Assembly: GCF_013394775.1 (NCBI RefSeq)
Contig: NZ_JABXYT010000001.1
Coordinates: 1,254,501-1,318,500 of the forward strand
Direction of reading: 5' to 3'
Source of the DNA: Oribacterium sp. oral taxon 102
GTDB taxonomy: Bacteria > Bacillota > Clostridia > Lachnospirales > Lachnospiraceae
DNA length: 64,000 nt
Position numbers and translations under genes: made by a program. Within the stretch, counting starts at the first letter, position 1. The number at the start of each line of letters is the position of its first letter. Below the pieces are notes generated by a model that was not told the origin of the DNA, did no database searches, and was given only the letters and a program-made list of their open reading frames with translations. Positions 1 to 9,190 of this stretch are shown here, one piece after another.

Positions 1-558
1 CGTGCCATCCTCCGGCAGGATCCGGACATCATCTGTGTCGGCGAGATTCGGGACGGAGAGACGGCGGAGATTGCGATGCGTGCGGCGATGACGGGGCATC
101 TCGTTATTACGACGATCCATACAGAGGATGCCGTTTCGGCGATCGACCGGCTGAAGGACATGGGCGTCGCACCGTATCTGATTTCCGCGGGCGTGCGCGG
201 CATCATTTCCCAGAGACTGCTCCGCAGGATCTGCCCGAACTGCAGGGAAGAGTATGTCCCGGAGGAGGAAGCGCTTCGCTATTCCGGTCTGCAGCTGCGG
301 CGGGATCGGATCTATTACCATGGGAGAGGCTGTGACCATTGCTTCCATACCGGCTATCGCGGACGGATCGGAGACTTCGAGCTCCTCCTGATGAATGACG
401 CGCTGTGCCGCTGCATCAGCTCCGGGGGGGATAAGCAGGAGTTCCGGCGGCTGGCGAGGGAGACGGGCTATGTTACGATGCTGGAAAATGCGGAGCGGCT
501 TGTCACAGAGGGGATTACAACAGTAGAGGAAGTTGCGGGGACGCTTACGGAGGTCTGA
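1..558 (+). CDS. pilB: Type IV pilus assembly ATPase PilB (GspE family), 5' end outside the window
   Basis: This is the C-terminal part of a type II secretion/type IV pilus extension ATPase, which drives pilin polymerisation at the inner face of the membrane. The open frame runs in from base 1 with no start, so the N-terminus and Walker A lie upstream. Visible are the Walker B segment [13 protein letters not shown], the His box [11 protein letters not shown], and a zinc-type tetracysteine (CPNC about 40 residues before CDHC) that marks PilB/GspE rather than PilT. It ends 9 bases before pilT and is followed by pilC, the normal core order of a pilus operon. Which pilus it serves (DNA uptake or adhesion) cannot be read here. 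Confidence 0.93.
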   Translation, partial: RAILRQDPDIICVGEIRDGETAEIAMRAAMTGHLVITTIHTEDAVSAIDRLKDMGVAPYLISAGVRGIISQRLLRRICPNCREEYVPEEEALRYSGLQLRRDRIYYHGRGCDHCFHTGYRGRIGDFELLLMNDALCRCISSGGDKQEFRRLARETGYVTMLENAERLVTEGITTVEEVAGTLTEV

Positions 559-567
559 GGAGAGGGA

Positions 568-1614
568 ATGAGGATAGAGGAACTGGTACGGACAGCCGCG
601 GGGCTTGGCGCGAGCGACATTCATATCGTAGCGGGGCTGCCGCCCAAGATGCGGCGCAACGGCCGCATACAGGCGATTTCGGCGCAGCCGCTCTCTCGAG
701 AGGACTGCGCCGGACTCGCGAGGGAGCTTGCCGGAGAAGCGTTCGAAAGCGTAGCGGAGATCGGAGAGCTGGATCGCGGGGCAACGATCGCCGGCACGCG
801 GGTTCGCGTCAATCTATTTCGTCAGCAGGGAAGCTTCTCTGCCGCGCTGCGCATTCTCTCGGAGAAGATTCCGCCGCTGGAGAGTCTGAGGCTGCCGCCT
901 GCAGCGCTCCGCTTCCCGGAGTTCCGGCAGGGGATCGTGCTTGTGACGGGAGAGACCGGCTCCGGCAAGTCCACGACGCTTGCCGCGATTCTGCAAAGGA
1001 TCAATGAGAGCCGGCAGGAACATATCCTGACGCTGGAGGATCCCATAGAGTATGTTTATACGCCGGCGGAGAGCATCGTCAATCAGCGACAGATCGGGAC
1101 GGATACGAGAAGCTACGCGGACGGGCTTCGTGCTGCGCTCCGGGAGGATCCGGACGTGCTCCTGATCGGAGAGATGCGGGACTTTGAGACGATAGAGACA
1201 GCGTTGACGGCAGCGGAGACGGGGCATCTCGTATTCGCGACCCTGCATACGAATTCCGCAGTGGACGCAGTGGATCGTATCGTCGGGGTTTTCCCGGAGG
1301 CGAGACAGCCGCAGATCCGGCTCCAGCTCTCAACCACGCTCCGGGCGGTGCTGTCACAGCAGCTCCTGCCGGAGCTGAGGGGGCAGGGCAGGGTGCTGGC
1401 AGCGGAGCTTCTGATGATGAATCCGGCGCTTGCGAATCTGATCCGCGAGGGGAAAACACCGCAGATGTACTCTTTCCTGCTCTCCGGCGCAAAGGATGGC
1501 TCTGTCACGATGGACAATTGCCTTCTGGAGCTTTTGCGAAGCAGGAGGATTTCCTCGGATACCGCGCTTGCCGCATGCTTCGACAGGGAATCCCTTCGAA
1601 AGAGGATGCTGTAG
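568..1614 (+). CDS. pilT: Type IV pilus retraction ATPase PilT
   Basis: A 348-residue hexameric ATPase of the PilT family, which depolymerises the pilus for retraction, twitching or DNA uptake. All expected motifs are visible: Walker A GETGSGKST, Asp box LTLEDPIEYV, Walker B LLIGEMRD, His box FATLHTNSAVD, and a C-terminal LANLIREGK stretch like the AIRNLIRE motif needed for retraction. It lacks the tetracysteine of PilB, which separates the two. The ATG at 568 is preceded by a GAGGAGAGGG site. It sits between pilB and pilC; the 79-base gap to pilC contains no clear terminator. Confidence 0.95.
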   Translation: MRIEELVRTAAGLGASDIHIVAGLPPKMRRNGRIQAISAQPLSREDCAGLARELAGEAFESVAEIGELDRGATIAGTRVRVNLFRQQGSFSAALRILSEKIPPLESLRLPPAALRFPEFRQGIVLVTGETGSGKSTTLAAILQRINESRQEHILTLEDPIEYVYTPAESIVNQRQIGTDTRSYADGLRAALREDPDVLLIGEMRDFETIETALTAAETGHLVFATLHTNSAVDAVDRIVGVFPEARQPQIRLQLSTTLRAVLSQQLLPELRGQGRVLAAELLMMNPALANLIREGKTPQMYSFLLSGAKDGSVTMDNCLLELLRSRRISSDTALAACFDRESLRKRML

Positions 1615-1693
1615 CCGGATCCGGTGCGCTGTAGCTGGGCGCCGGGAGCGGCAGGGAGCATTTGGGAATGTGAGATAAAGAGGGAGGCAGAGG

Positions 1694-2908
1694 GTGACGA
1701 CCTATTCCTACAGAGCGATATCGAGAGAGGGCGTGGAGATCCGCGGTGTCGTGCAGGCAGCGGACGAGTTCGCGGCAGCCGGCCAGATCAGGGAGCGATG
1801 CCCGATCATTACGAGCCTGAAACCTGTGCAGACGGGGAAACTGCCTGCCCTTCTCAGCATGGAGCTCGGGAGTCGTCGAGTGAAAATGAAGCCGCTGGCG
1901 CTGCTCTGCTCGCAGTTCGCGATTACGCTTCGCTCCGGGATGCCGGTAGGACGTGCCATGGAAATGATCGCACGACAGACAGAGGACAGGAAGCTCCGCA
2001 GGGTTCTCTCCGAGGCAGCGGAGGATATACGGGCGGGAAGCACCGTCGCCAGCGCGCTGCGGAAATTTGAGGGTGTTTTCCCGGAAACCTTCATAGAGAC
2101 GATCAGCGCCGGAGAGCATGCCGGTACGCTGGACGAGTCCTTCCGGAAGCTGCACAGCTACTATGAGAAGGGCTATAGGACGAGCGAGAAGATCCGTAGC
2201 GCGATGACCTACCCTTCCTTTGTCATCCTCGTAGCGATTGTTGTGCTGATCATTGTGATGGCGAAGGTAGTCCCTGCGCTGACGCAGACCTTCGCGGCGC
2301 TGGGCGGGGAGCTGCCGATGATTACGAGACTCATGATCGCGAGCTCCGCATTCTTTGCGGACTGGTGGATCTTTCTGCTGTTTCTGCTGCTGCTCTTTGT
2401 CACGGCATGGAAGCTCTATACGCGGACGGAGCGCGGCAGGAGGCTTGCGGGGAGGCTGCAGCTTCTGCTGCCGGTGATCGGGAGGATCAATCTGATGAAC
2501 GGTGCGGCGCAGTTCGCGAATACGCTCTCCGTCATGCTCGGCGCGGGGCTGACGATCAACAATGCGGTGACGGCGACGGCGAAGACGCTTGATAACGACA
2601 TCCTTGCGGAGGAGGTTCTCGGCATGACGGCGAAGATCGAGGAGGGACATCCGATCGGTGAATGCATCCGTCAGTCAGCGTATTTTCCGGACACACTGAA
2701 GGAGATGTGCGCGGTAGGAGAAGAGACCGGAGATCTCGATCGGACGCTGGAGGTCGTCGGCTCCTACTTTTCGAATGAGGCGGATTTTCTGACGCAGCAG
2801 GCGCTGGCGAGGCTGGAGCCGACGCTGCTCATTCTGCTCGCGCTCTTCGCGGGCTTCATTGTCTTCTCGATCTATCTGCCGATGTTTACCATGTATGATT
2901 TAATGTAA
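1694..2908 (+). CDS. pilC: Type IV pilus inner-membrane platform protein PilC (GspF family)
   Basis: A 404-residue polytopic membrane protein with two tandem T2SSF domains (about residues 70-195 and 270-395), each with hydrophobic helices near its end. It forms the membrane platform that couples PilB/PilT ATPases to the pilin fibre. The start is a GTG at 1694 behind a GAGGCAGAGG site; the protein then begins MTTYSYRAIS, which matches the N-terminal beta strand common in PilC proteins. It is the last recognisable pilus gene in the window. The pilin genes and prepilin peptidase must lie upstream, since what follows is unrelated. Confidence 0.93.
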   Translation: MTTYSYRAISREGVEIRGVVQAADEFAAAGQIRERCPIITSLKPVQTGKLPALLSMELGSRRVKMKPLALLCSQFAITLRSGMPVGRAMEMIARQTEDRKLRRVLSEAAEDIRAGSTVASALRKFEGVFPETFIETISAGEHAGTLDESFRKLHSYYEKGYRTSEKIRSAMTYPSFVILVAIVVLIIVMAKVVPALTQTFAALGGELPMITRLMIASSAFFADWWIFLLFLLLLFVTAWKLYTRTERGRRLAGRLQLLLPVIGRINLMNGAAQFANTLSVMLGAGLTINNAVTATAKTLDNDILAEEVLGMTAKIEEGHPIGECIRQSAYFPDTLKEMCAVGEETGDLDRTLEVVGSYFSNEADFLTQQALARLEPTLLILLALFAGFIVFSIYLPMFTMYDLM

Positions 2909-2924
2909 GAGGAAAGGAAACCCA

Positions 2925-3743
2925 ATGAAAATCACCATGCTGGGTACCGGCAATGCGCTGGTTACGGAGGTTTTCAATACCTGCTATCTGCTGATCGAAG
3001 AAGAACGTCCGGCGGAGGAGCGGTATTTTCTCGTGGATGCGGGCGGCGGCGCGCAGATTTTCGCCCAGTTTAAGAGGGCGGGCATAGACTGGACAAAAAT
3101 ACATGAGCTCTTTCTGACCCATCGGCACATCGACCATTTTACCGGCATGATCTGGATGGTGCGGCGGATTGCACAGGGCATGAAGTCCGGGAAATATACG
3201 GGAGATGCGAATATCTACGGGCATGCCGAGGTCATCGGACAGCTCGAGACGGTCTGCCGCATCCTGCTCGATCCGGGACAGCTCCGCTATCTCGGGGAGC
3301 GGATCCATCTGACTGCCGTCTCGGATGGGGAGAGCCGGGAGATCAACGGAAAGCGCTTCACCTTCTTCGACATCGGCTCGACGAAAGCGAAGCAGTTCGG
3401 CTATCAGATGTATCTCCCGGATGGGAGGAAGCTCTGCTGCTGCGGAGAGGAGCCGTACAATGCGGAGCGGGAGCGGCAGTATGCCGAGCACAGTGACTGG
3501 CTGCTTCATGAGGCGTTCTGCCTCTATGCGGAGCGGGAGCGCTTCCATCCCTACGAGAAGCATCATTCCACCGTTCGGGACGCGGCGGAGCTTGCGGAGG
3601 GACTCGGCGTGAAGAATCTGCTGCTCTATCACACGGAGGACAGCAATATTCTCCGGCGAAGGGCGCTCTATACAGCGGAGGCGGAGAAATACTTCCGGGG
3701 CAGGGTCTATGTGCCGGAGGATCTGGAGACGATCGCGCTGTAG
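2925..3743 (+). CDS. Metallo-beta-lactamase-fold hydrolase, RNase Z-like
   Basis: A 272-residue metallo-beta-lactamase-fold protein. The N-terminus MKITMLGTGNA and the metal motif HRHIDH (HxHxDH) resemble the RNase Z/ElaC and arylsulfatase branch; further metal ligands are likely in LLHEAFC and the late HHSTVRDAAE and LLLYHTEDSN segments. The RNase Z flexible arm is not obvious, so tRNA 3' processing is not claimed; a phosphodiesterase-like hydrolase is the safer reading. An AGGAAAGG site precedes the ATG. It follows pilC by 16 bases and may be read from the same transcript, but a link to pili is not evident. Confidence 0.8.
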   Translation: MKITMLGTGNALVTEVFNTCYLLIEEERPAEERYFLVDAGGGAQIFAQFKRAGIDWTKIHELFLTHRHIDHFTGMIWMVRRIAQGMKSGKYTGDANIYGHAEVIGQLETVCRILLDPGQLRYLGERIHLTAVSDGESREINGKRFTFFDIGSTKAKQFGYQMYLPDGRKLCCCGEEPYNAERERQYAEHSDWLLHEAFCLYAERERFHPYEKHHSTVRDAAELAEGLGVKNLLLYHTEDSNILRRRALYTAEAEKYFRGRVYVPEDLETIAL

Positions 3744-3826
3744 GGGATGTGGAAGAGGGAAGGCTTTTGACCGGCACAGTCCGAGAGACACATCGCAGGG
3801 GAAGGCTGGAGAGGAGGAACAGAGGT

Positions 3827-4975
3827 ATGAAATTTTTCCATCTGTCGGATCTGCATATCGGGCTGAAGCTGCTGAATCAGGATCTCCGGGAGGAGCAGGC
3901 AGAGGTCTTCCGGCAGATTGTATCGGCGGCGCGGACGGAGCAGCCGGACGCGGTCGTCATTGCAGGAGACATCTACGATAAGGCAATCCCCTCGGCGGAG
4001 GCGGTATCGCTCTTCGACCGCCTCATCACCGGGCTTCGGGCAGCTGCGCCGGAGGCGGAGCTGCTTCTGATCAGCGGAAACCACGACAGCGCCGCACGCG
4101 TCAATGTCTTTCGTTCCGTGCTCGCCGGACAGCGGATACACATGATCGGGGAGCCGCCGCAGCGGGAGGGAGAGCGGATTGAGAGGCTTACGCTGAGAGA
4201 CCGCTTCGGACCGGTGAACTTCTATCTGCTTCCCTTCGTGAAGCCCTCCATGGTGAAGGCGATTACCGGGGTGGATGCGGACGGCAGCAACCTGTCCTAT
4301 GATGCTGCGCTGCACCGGCTGATCGAGAGGGAGGAGCTCGTGCAGACAGAGCGGAATGTTCTCGTGAGCCACCAGTTCTATCTGCCGCCCGGGAAGGATG
4401 CCGGGGCGGTGGAACGGATGGATTCCGAGCTTTGCACGGTCGGGAATATCGACGCTGTGCGGGCGGATATTCTGGAACGCTTCGACTATGCGGCGCTCGG
4501 ACATATCCATAAGCCAATGAAGGTCGGGAGCGAAACCTGCCGCTACTGCGGAACGCCGCTCGCCTGTTCCGTCAGCGAAGCGGGACAGGAGAAGGCGATC
4601 CTTTCTGTGGAGCTTCTGGAGAAGGGCGTGTGCCGCGTTCGCCCGATCCCGCTTCTGCCGCGCAGGGCGCTTCGGGTACTGCGCGGCGAGCTGCGGGAGC
4701 TTCTCCACGAGGGAACGGAGGACTATGTCAGCATTATCCTCACGGACAGAGCGGATCTGGATGTCTTCGATATGCAGGATCGCCTCCGCGCCGCCTTCCC
4801 GAATCTGCTGGAGATCCGGCGGGAGAGCGTCCGCGGCGCGGACTATACGGCGGACATTGCGCCAGACAGGGACATGGACAGCTTTTCCCTCTGTGAGAGC
4901 TTCCTCGGAGGACTGGAGCAGGAGGAAGCGGCGCTGCTCAGGGAGATTATCAATACGGTGGAGGCGGGAGAATGA
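3827..4975 (+). CDS. sbcD: DNA exonuclease SbcCD, nuclease subunit SbcD
   Basis: A 382-residue calcineurin-like phosphoesterase, the Mn-dependent nuclease subunit of the SbcCD (Mre11/Rad50) complex that opens DNA hairpins and processes blocked ends. The phosphoesterase motifs appear in order: LSDLHIG, AGDIYDKA, SGNHDS, VSHQF and GHIHKP. The frame is open further upstream, but the ATG at 3827 follows GAGGAGGAACAGAGG and begins directly with the conserved MKFFHLSDLHIG, so it is the chosen start. The stop overlaps the sbcC start by four bases (ATGA), which indicates translational coupling and matched subunit production. Confidence 0.95.
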   Translation: MKFFHLSDLHIGLKLLNQDLREEQAEVFRQIVSAARTEQPDAVVIAGDIYDKAIPSAEAVSLFDRLITGLRAAAPEAELLLISGNHDSAARVNVFRSVLAGQRIHMIGEPPQREGERIERLTLRDRFGPVNFYLLPFVKPSMVKAITGVDADGSNLSYDAALHRLIEREELVQTERNVLVSHQFYLPPGKDAGAVERMDSELCTVGNIDAVRADILERFDYAALGHIHKPMKVGSETCRYCGTPLACSVSEAGQEKAILSVELLEKGVCRVRPIPLLPRRALRVLRGELRELLHEGTEDYVSIILTDRADLDVFDMQDRLRAAFPNLLEIRRESVRGADYTADIAPDRDMDSFSLCESFLGGLEQEEAALLREIINTVEAGE

Positions 4976-7900
4976 GGCCGGTCAGACTTACCATGCAGGC
5001 GTTCGGCTCCTACGGGCAGCGGACGGCGATCGATTTCACAGAGCCGCGGCAGCAGCTTTTCCTGATCAGCGGAGATACCGGAGCCGGTAAAACGACGATC
5101 TTCGATGCGATTGTCTTCGCCCTGTACGGAGAGGCGAGCTCTGAAAGCAATAAGAAGGACGGGGCAGAGCTGCAGAGTCAGTTCTGCGGCTATGCGACGA
5201 CACCCTTTGCAGAGCTTTCCTTCCGGGAATGGAACGGCGGTATCGAGGAGGAGTACACGGTTCGCCGAACACCGCGGCACCTCCGTCCGCTGAAAAAGGG
5301 CAGCGGCTTTACGGAGGAGAAGGAGAGCGTGTCGCTCACACTCCCGGATGGGCGGGAATATTCGCAGAATACCAGAGAGACGGATCGGAAGCTTATAGAG
5401 ATCATAGGGCTGACGAAGCCGCAGTTCATGCAGCTTTCCATGATCGCGCAGGGCGAGTTCATGGAACTGCTTCGCGCGCGCTCTGAGGATAAGAAGCTCA
5501 TTTTCCGGAAGCTCTTCCGCACAGGGATGTATCAGAGTGTCGTGGAGGAGCTGGCGAACCGGAGACGGGAGGGGCTTGCCGCGCTTACGGAGCTGGCGAA
5601 CCGCTGTGTGGAGGAGCTTGCACAGCTCGTGATTCCGGAGGACTATGCGCATGCTGCGGCGCTCTCGGAGCAGAAAAACCGTGTGCAGCGCAGCGAGCGG
5701 CTGAATGTCGCGGAGATGGAGGAACTGCTCTCGCAGCTTCGGGAGGAAAAGCTGTGGCTCTCTGAGGAGAGGCTGCGTGCGGACGCGGCGGAGCAGAGCG
5801 CGGCAGAGCGCCGGGATCGGACGCGGGACAGCCTGACCCGGGCAGAGGCGCTCCTGTCGGCATACACGAAGCTTCAGCAGGCGGAGCAGGAGCTTTCTGC
5901 GCATTCCGTGCGCGAGGCGGAGTTTGCAGAGAAGACGGAAAGGATGCGGGAGCTTCGGCAGGCGTACGAGCTGCTGCCGCTTTCGGAACGGGCGGAGGAT
6001 GCCGCCCGGGAGCTTCAGGAGAGTACGGCGGGAATCGCGGCGGAGGAAGGCGCGCTGCCCCTGCTCCGGGAGGAGACGGAAGTGCGCAGCCGAGAGGAGC
6101 GGACGATGCAGGCGACCGCCGCGGAACGCGGCGAGGCATATACGAAGTGCAGGGAAAGTGTGCTGCAGGAGCTGGAGCGGATTCGGCGGCGGCAGGCGGC
6201 AGAGGCGGAGCGGATAGAGCGGGAGAGGAGCCGGGATGAGGCAGCGAAGCAGGCGGCAGCGGCAAAGGCAGCACTGCAGCATTCTTCAGAGCAGGAACGG
6301 AAGCTCCGGGAGGAGGCGGAGCAGCTTTCGGATGCAGAGCTCCGGCTGGAGCGCTGGCAGAGGAGCCGGGAGAGCCTCGGAGAGCTGGAAGCCGAGGAGC
6401 AGGCGCTCCGGTCGCTTTTTCAAATCTGCGAGGAGGGGAAGGCAAGGCTTACGGAGCTGCAGCGGCAGTATGCGGCGGCACGGACTGCCTTTTTCTCGGC
6501 TTCGAAGGAGCAGCTTGCCGTGCAGACTGCCTTTCTGGATGAACAGGCGGGCTTTCTCGCGCGGGAAAAGCTGCGGGAGGGACAGCCCTGTCCGGTTTGC
6601 GGCGCGCTGGAGCACCCGCAGCCGGCACAGCTTTCCGCGCGGCACGAGGAGGTGAGCCGGGAGAAAGTTGCAGCACTTACGGAGCGATGCAGTACGCTCC
6701 GCAGCCGGCAGGAAACGCTTGCCAAAGAAACGGGCGCGCTCGGAGAGCTGACGAGGGAACGGGAGACGCAGCTTCTGGAGCGGGAGGCGCGCCTCCGGGA
6801 GAGGCTGCAGCGGCTATTTCCGGAAGAAAGCCTTGCGGAGGCGGCATTTCCTGTGCTTTCTGCACTTCTCGGGAGGGAACGGGACAGACTCCGGGAGAGC
6901 GGCGCGAAGATTCAGGCGGACGCGGTGCGGCTCCGGCAGATACAGGAGACGCTTTCGCATATGGAGGAGCAGAGAGGCAGGCTGAGTGAGACAGTCGAGC
7001 GCACGGCAGAGCGTCTCCGGCACAAAGAGACGGCGCTGACAGAGACGGAAACGAGACTTACGTCGCTGCGAGAGCAGACAGTCTTTCCGACAGAGGAGGC
7101 GGCGAGGCAGGCGCACGACAGCGCGCTTCGCGCGAAGAAGCAGGCGGAGGCGCGCTGTCAGGATGCGCGGCGGAGACTGGATGAGAGCCGTGCGGAGCAG
7201 GAACGCTGTGAGACGAGACTCCGGCAGTACCGGGAACGGCTGCCCCGACAGCAGGAGGTGCTGGATATGCGGCGGGAGGCATATCTCGCGGGTCTTTCCC
7301 GCATCCGTATGACGGAGGAACGGCAGAGAGAGCTTTGCCGTCGCTATGAGGAGGCGGATATAGAGCGACTCCGGCAGGAGATAACAGAGCATAAGGAGCT
7401 ACTGCTCTCTGTCAGGACGAGAATTAGTGCCTGCCGGGAAACAATCGCGGGACAGCCGAGACCGGATGCAGAGGAGCTGTCGGAGGCGGCTATGGAAGCG
7501 GAGCATGATCTCATTGCAAGGAAGAGAGAGGCGGAGGCTCGTAGAGCAGCGCTCCGTTCGGCGGAGCAGGTGTACAGCGTGCTTCTGCCCCGTATGGAGA
7601 CGCGCGAGAAGCTTCTCCGGGAATACACGCGGCTGGATAGCCTCTATAATCGTCTCGCCGGGAAGGTCAGCGGCTCCCGCATGGATATCGAGACCTTCGT
7701 CCAGCGGTATTACCTGAGACGGATTCTCCATGCGGCGAATCGCCGATTCCTGGAGATGTCGGGCGGACAGTTCGAGCTTCGGATGACCGGAGAGGAACAG
7801 GCTGGCGAGGGGAAAAACAGAGGGCTTGACCTGATGGTATACTCTACCGTGACCGGAAGAGAGCGGGAGGTACGGACGCTTTCCGGAGGAGAGTCCTTTA

Positions 7901-8172
7901 TGGCGGCGCTGGCGCTGGCGCTCGGAATGGGAGACCAGATCCAGCAGAGCTCCGCGGCGATCCACCTCGATATGATGTTCATTGACGAGGGCTTCGGCTC
8001 ATTGGATGAGCGTTCCCGCGATCAGGCGGTACGCGTTCTCAAGCGCATGGCAGGCGGCTCGAAGCTGATCGGCATCATCTCTCATGTGACGGAGCTGAAG
8101 CAGGAGATCGATGACCAGCTGCTGGTGACGAAGACGGACGACGGCAGTCATGCGGTCTGGAGAATATCATAA
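4972..8172 (+). CDS. sbcC: DNA exonuclease SbcCD, SMC-like ATPase subunit SbcC
   Basis: A 1066-residue Rad50/SMC-type ATPase, partner of SbcD. The N-terminal Walker A SGDTGAGKTT (about residues 33-42) and the C-terminal signature TLSGGESF and Walker B MMFIDEGFGSLD enclose about 800 residues of Glu/Arg/Gln-rich coiled coil. Near the middle is the zinc hook CPVC (cysteines at residues 540 and 543), which joins two complexes. Length and architecture are typical. The gene overlaps sbcD by four bases. Its very biased composition (GCGGAGGAG-type codons) yields many long spurious frames on both strands, which are not reported. Confidence 0.96.
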   Translation: MRPVRLTMQAFGSYGQRTAIDFTEPRQQLFLISGDTGAGKTTIFDAIVFALYGEASSESNKKDGAELQSQFCGYATTPFAELSFREWNGGIEEEYTVRRTPRHLRPLKKGSGFTEEKESVSLTLPDGREYSQNTRETDRKLIEIIGLTKPQFMQLSMIAQGEFMELLRARSEDKKLIFRKLFRTGMYQSVVEELANRRREGLAALTELANRCVEELAQLVIPEDYAHAAALSEQKNRVQRSERLNVAEMEELLSQLREEKLWLSEERLRADAAEQSAAERRDRTRDSLTRAEALLSAYTKLQQAEQELSAHSVREAEFAEKTERMRELRQAYELLPLSERAEDAARELQESTAGIAAEEGALPLLREETEVRSREERTMQATAAERGEAYTKCRESVLQELERIRRRQAAEAERIERERSRDEAAKQAAAAKAALQHSSEQERKLREEAEQLSDAELRLERWQRSRESLGELEAEEQALRSLFQICEEGKARLTELQRQYAAARTAFFSASKEQLAVQTAFLDEQAGFLAREKLREGQPCPVCGALEHPQPAQLSARHEEVSREKVAALTERCSTLRSRQETLAKETGALGELTRERETQLLEREARLRERLQRLFPEESLAEAAFPVLSALLGRERDRLRESGAKIQADAVRLRQIQETLSHMEEQRGRLSETVERTAERLRHKETALTETETRLTSLREQTVFPTEEAARQAHDSALRAKKQAEARCQDARRRLDESRAEQERCETRLRQYRERLPRQQEVLDMRREAYLAGLSRIRMTEERQRELCRRYEEADIERLRQEITEHKELLLSVRTRISACRETIAGQPRPDAEELSEAAMEAEHDLIARKREAEARRAALRSAEQVYSVLLPRMETREKLLREYTRLDSLYNRLAGKVSGSRMDIETFVQRYYLRRILHAANRRFLEMSGGQFELRMTGEEQAGEGKNRGLDLMVYSTVTGREREVRTLSGGESFMAALALALGMGDQIQQSSAAIHLDMMFIDEGFGSLDERSRDQAVRVLKRMAGGSKLIGIISHVTELKQEIDDQLLVTKTDDGSHAVWRIS

Positions 8173-8219
8173 AAGGGCTGTAAAAAATGCTTCAAAATGC
8201 ATTTCTTCACAGTCCCTTT
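8172..8219. terminator. Intrinsic terminator between convergent sbcC and thiT, probably bidirectional
   Basis: Two nested stems: outer AAAGGGCTGT against ACAGTCCCTTT (one bulge) and inner AAATGC against GCATTT around an eight-base loop. T-rich stretches lie on both sides, so it could stop transcription from either direction. The outer stem begins at the last base of the sbcC stop codon. The remaining 119 bases to the end of thiT show nothing recognisable. Confidence 0.75.
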
Positions 8220-8338
8220 GAAAATATTCGGTAACGGCTCCGCTTCATCAGAAAAGCAGCGAAGCAGTGAATCTTTCTGCTTCGACGAATCGAGAACAGC
8301 ATGTCTGAGAGCTTAGCGCATAAGACAGGAGGACGGGC

Positions 8339-8872
8339 TCAGCTCCGTGCGCCGGACTTGATGCGGAAGATTGCCGCCCGGACAGGAGGGATAGCGAGGA
8401 GCAGCAGTGTCAGTGCCGCCTCCGCAGCGATATAGCTGCCGTTGTAGCCGGCAGAGTAAACGGCGGGATTCATCCCTGCGGGAGCGTATTCTGCGAAGAA
8501 GATCACGCCGGAGAGGAAAGCGAAGAAGAAGCGCCCGAGACAGCTCGCGAGGTAGCCGAGGTACAGCCCGTGCTTCCTTCCCGAGAAGAAGCCGCTCAGC
8601 CCGAGCGCGCCGAAGGCGAGGGGATAGTCCACCAGCACCTGCAGCGGCGTGTAGAAATAGGGCTTCAGGATGAAGCTGAGGAGTCCGTAGGCGATGCCGG
8701 AGGAGATCCCGCAGACCGGCCCGAAGAAGAAGCCCGGCAGACAGGCGAAGAGCATGGAGCACGGTGTGACAGAGCCGCCGTTCGGCAGGGAGAAGAGACT
8801 CAGGCTTCCTGCTGCGACGGAAAGCGCGATGCAGACCGCGGAATAGACGAGTGGCTTTACATTTTTGGACAT
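8339..8872 (-). CDS. thiT: ECF transporter S component for thiamine, ThiT
   Basis: A 177-residue integral membrane protein with about six hydrophobic helices, matching the substrate-binding S component of the energy-coupling-factor thiamine transporter. The segment GGSVTPCSM is typical of ThiT; later helices hold aromatic residues that may line the thiamine pocket. It would depend on a shared ECF module (EcfA/EcfA'/EcfT) encoded elsewhere. The frame stays open upstream to 8941, but the ATG at 8872 has AGGAGG seven bases away and begins MSKNVKPLVYSA. A TPP riboswitch lies directly upstream, which independently supports thiamine as the substrate. Confidence 0.92.
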   Translation of the reverse strand: MSKNVKPLVYSAVCIALSVAAGSLSLFSLPNGGSVTPCSMLFACLPGFFFGPVCGISSGIAYGLLSFILKPYFYTPLQVLVDYPLAFGALGLSGFFSGRKHGLYLGYLASCLGRFFFAFLSGVIFFAEYAPAGMNPAVYSAGYNGSYIAAEAALTLLLLAIPPVRAAIFRIKSGARS

Positions 8873-8944
8873 AAAAAAACCTCCTGTGGAGCTTCCCGTC
8901 AGATTTTGACCGAAGTCATCGGGAAACCCAAAGAGGGGCACAAA

Positions 8945-9028
8945 AAGAATGCTTTCCTACGCCGGCATTGCCCGGTTCAGGTTCAAGGGTTGGCAAAACA
9001 CCATCTCAGCAAAAGCGCCCCTAGCGTT
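8945..9028 (-). promoter_or_regulatory. TPP riboswitch (THI element) controlling thiT
   Basis: On the minus strand the leader carries the conserved thiamine pyrophosphate aptamer landmarks in order: GGGGCGC, GCTGAGATGG, ACCCTTGAACCTGA, GGGCAATGCCGGCGTAGGAAAG. Downstream, TTCCCG and CGGGAA can pair (8893-8898 with 8920-8925) as an expression platform. The Shine-Dalgarno itself lies in a small CTCC/GGAG hairpin (8881-8891). This points to control at translation initiation, although no-terminator evidence is only by eye. Confidence 0.93.
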
Positions 9029-9032
9029 CTTC

Positions 9033-9061
9033 ATTATAAATAAATTTCATTTGCAAGGCAA
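9033..9061 (-). promoter_or_regulatory. Promoter of the thiT riboswitch leader
   Basis: Read on the minus strand: TTGCCT, 17 bases, TATAAT. Transcription would start just before the riboswitch aptamer. It overlaps the divergent comEA promoter. Confidence 0.75.
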
Positions 9062-9079
9062 GCAGAACTTTGATAAAAT
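9051..9079 (+). promoter_or_regulatory. Promoter of comEA
   Basis: TTGCAA, 17 bases, TAAAAT. Its -35 box lies inside the -35 region of the thiT promoter on the other strand, so the two promoters share about 11 bases. Confidence 0.65.
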
Positions 9080-9190
9080 CAAAGGCATATAAGGGTGCTG
9101 AGACTGTCCTCCCGCAGGAAGCATGCACGCATCTTCTTTTTCGGTTTTTTATCTTCCGGCATTTCGCCGCATTTTCCAAACGGAGTCGAT

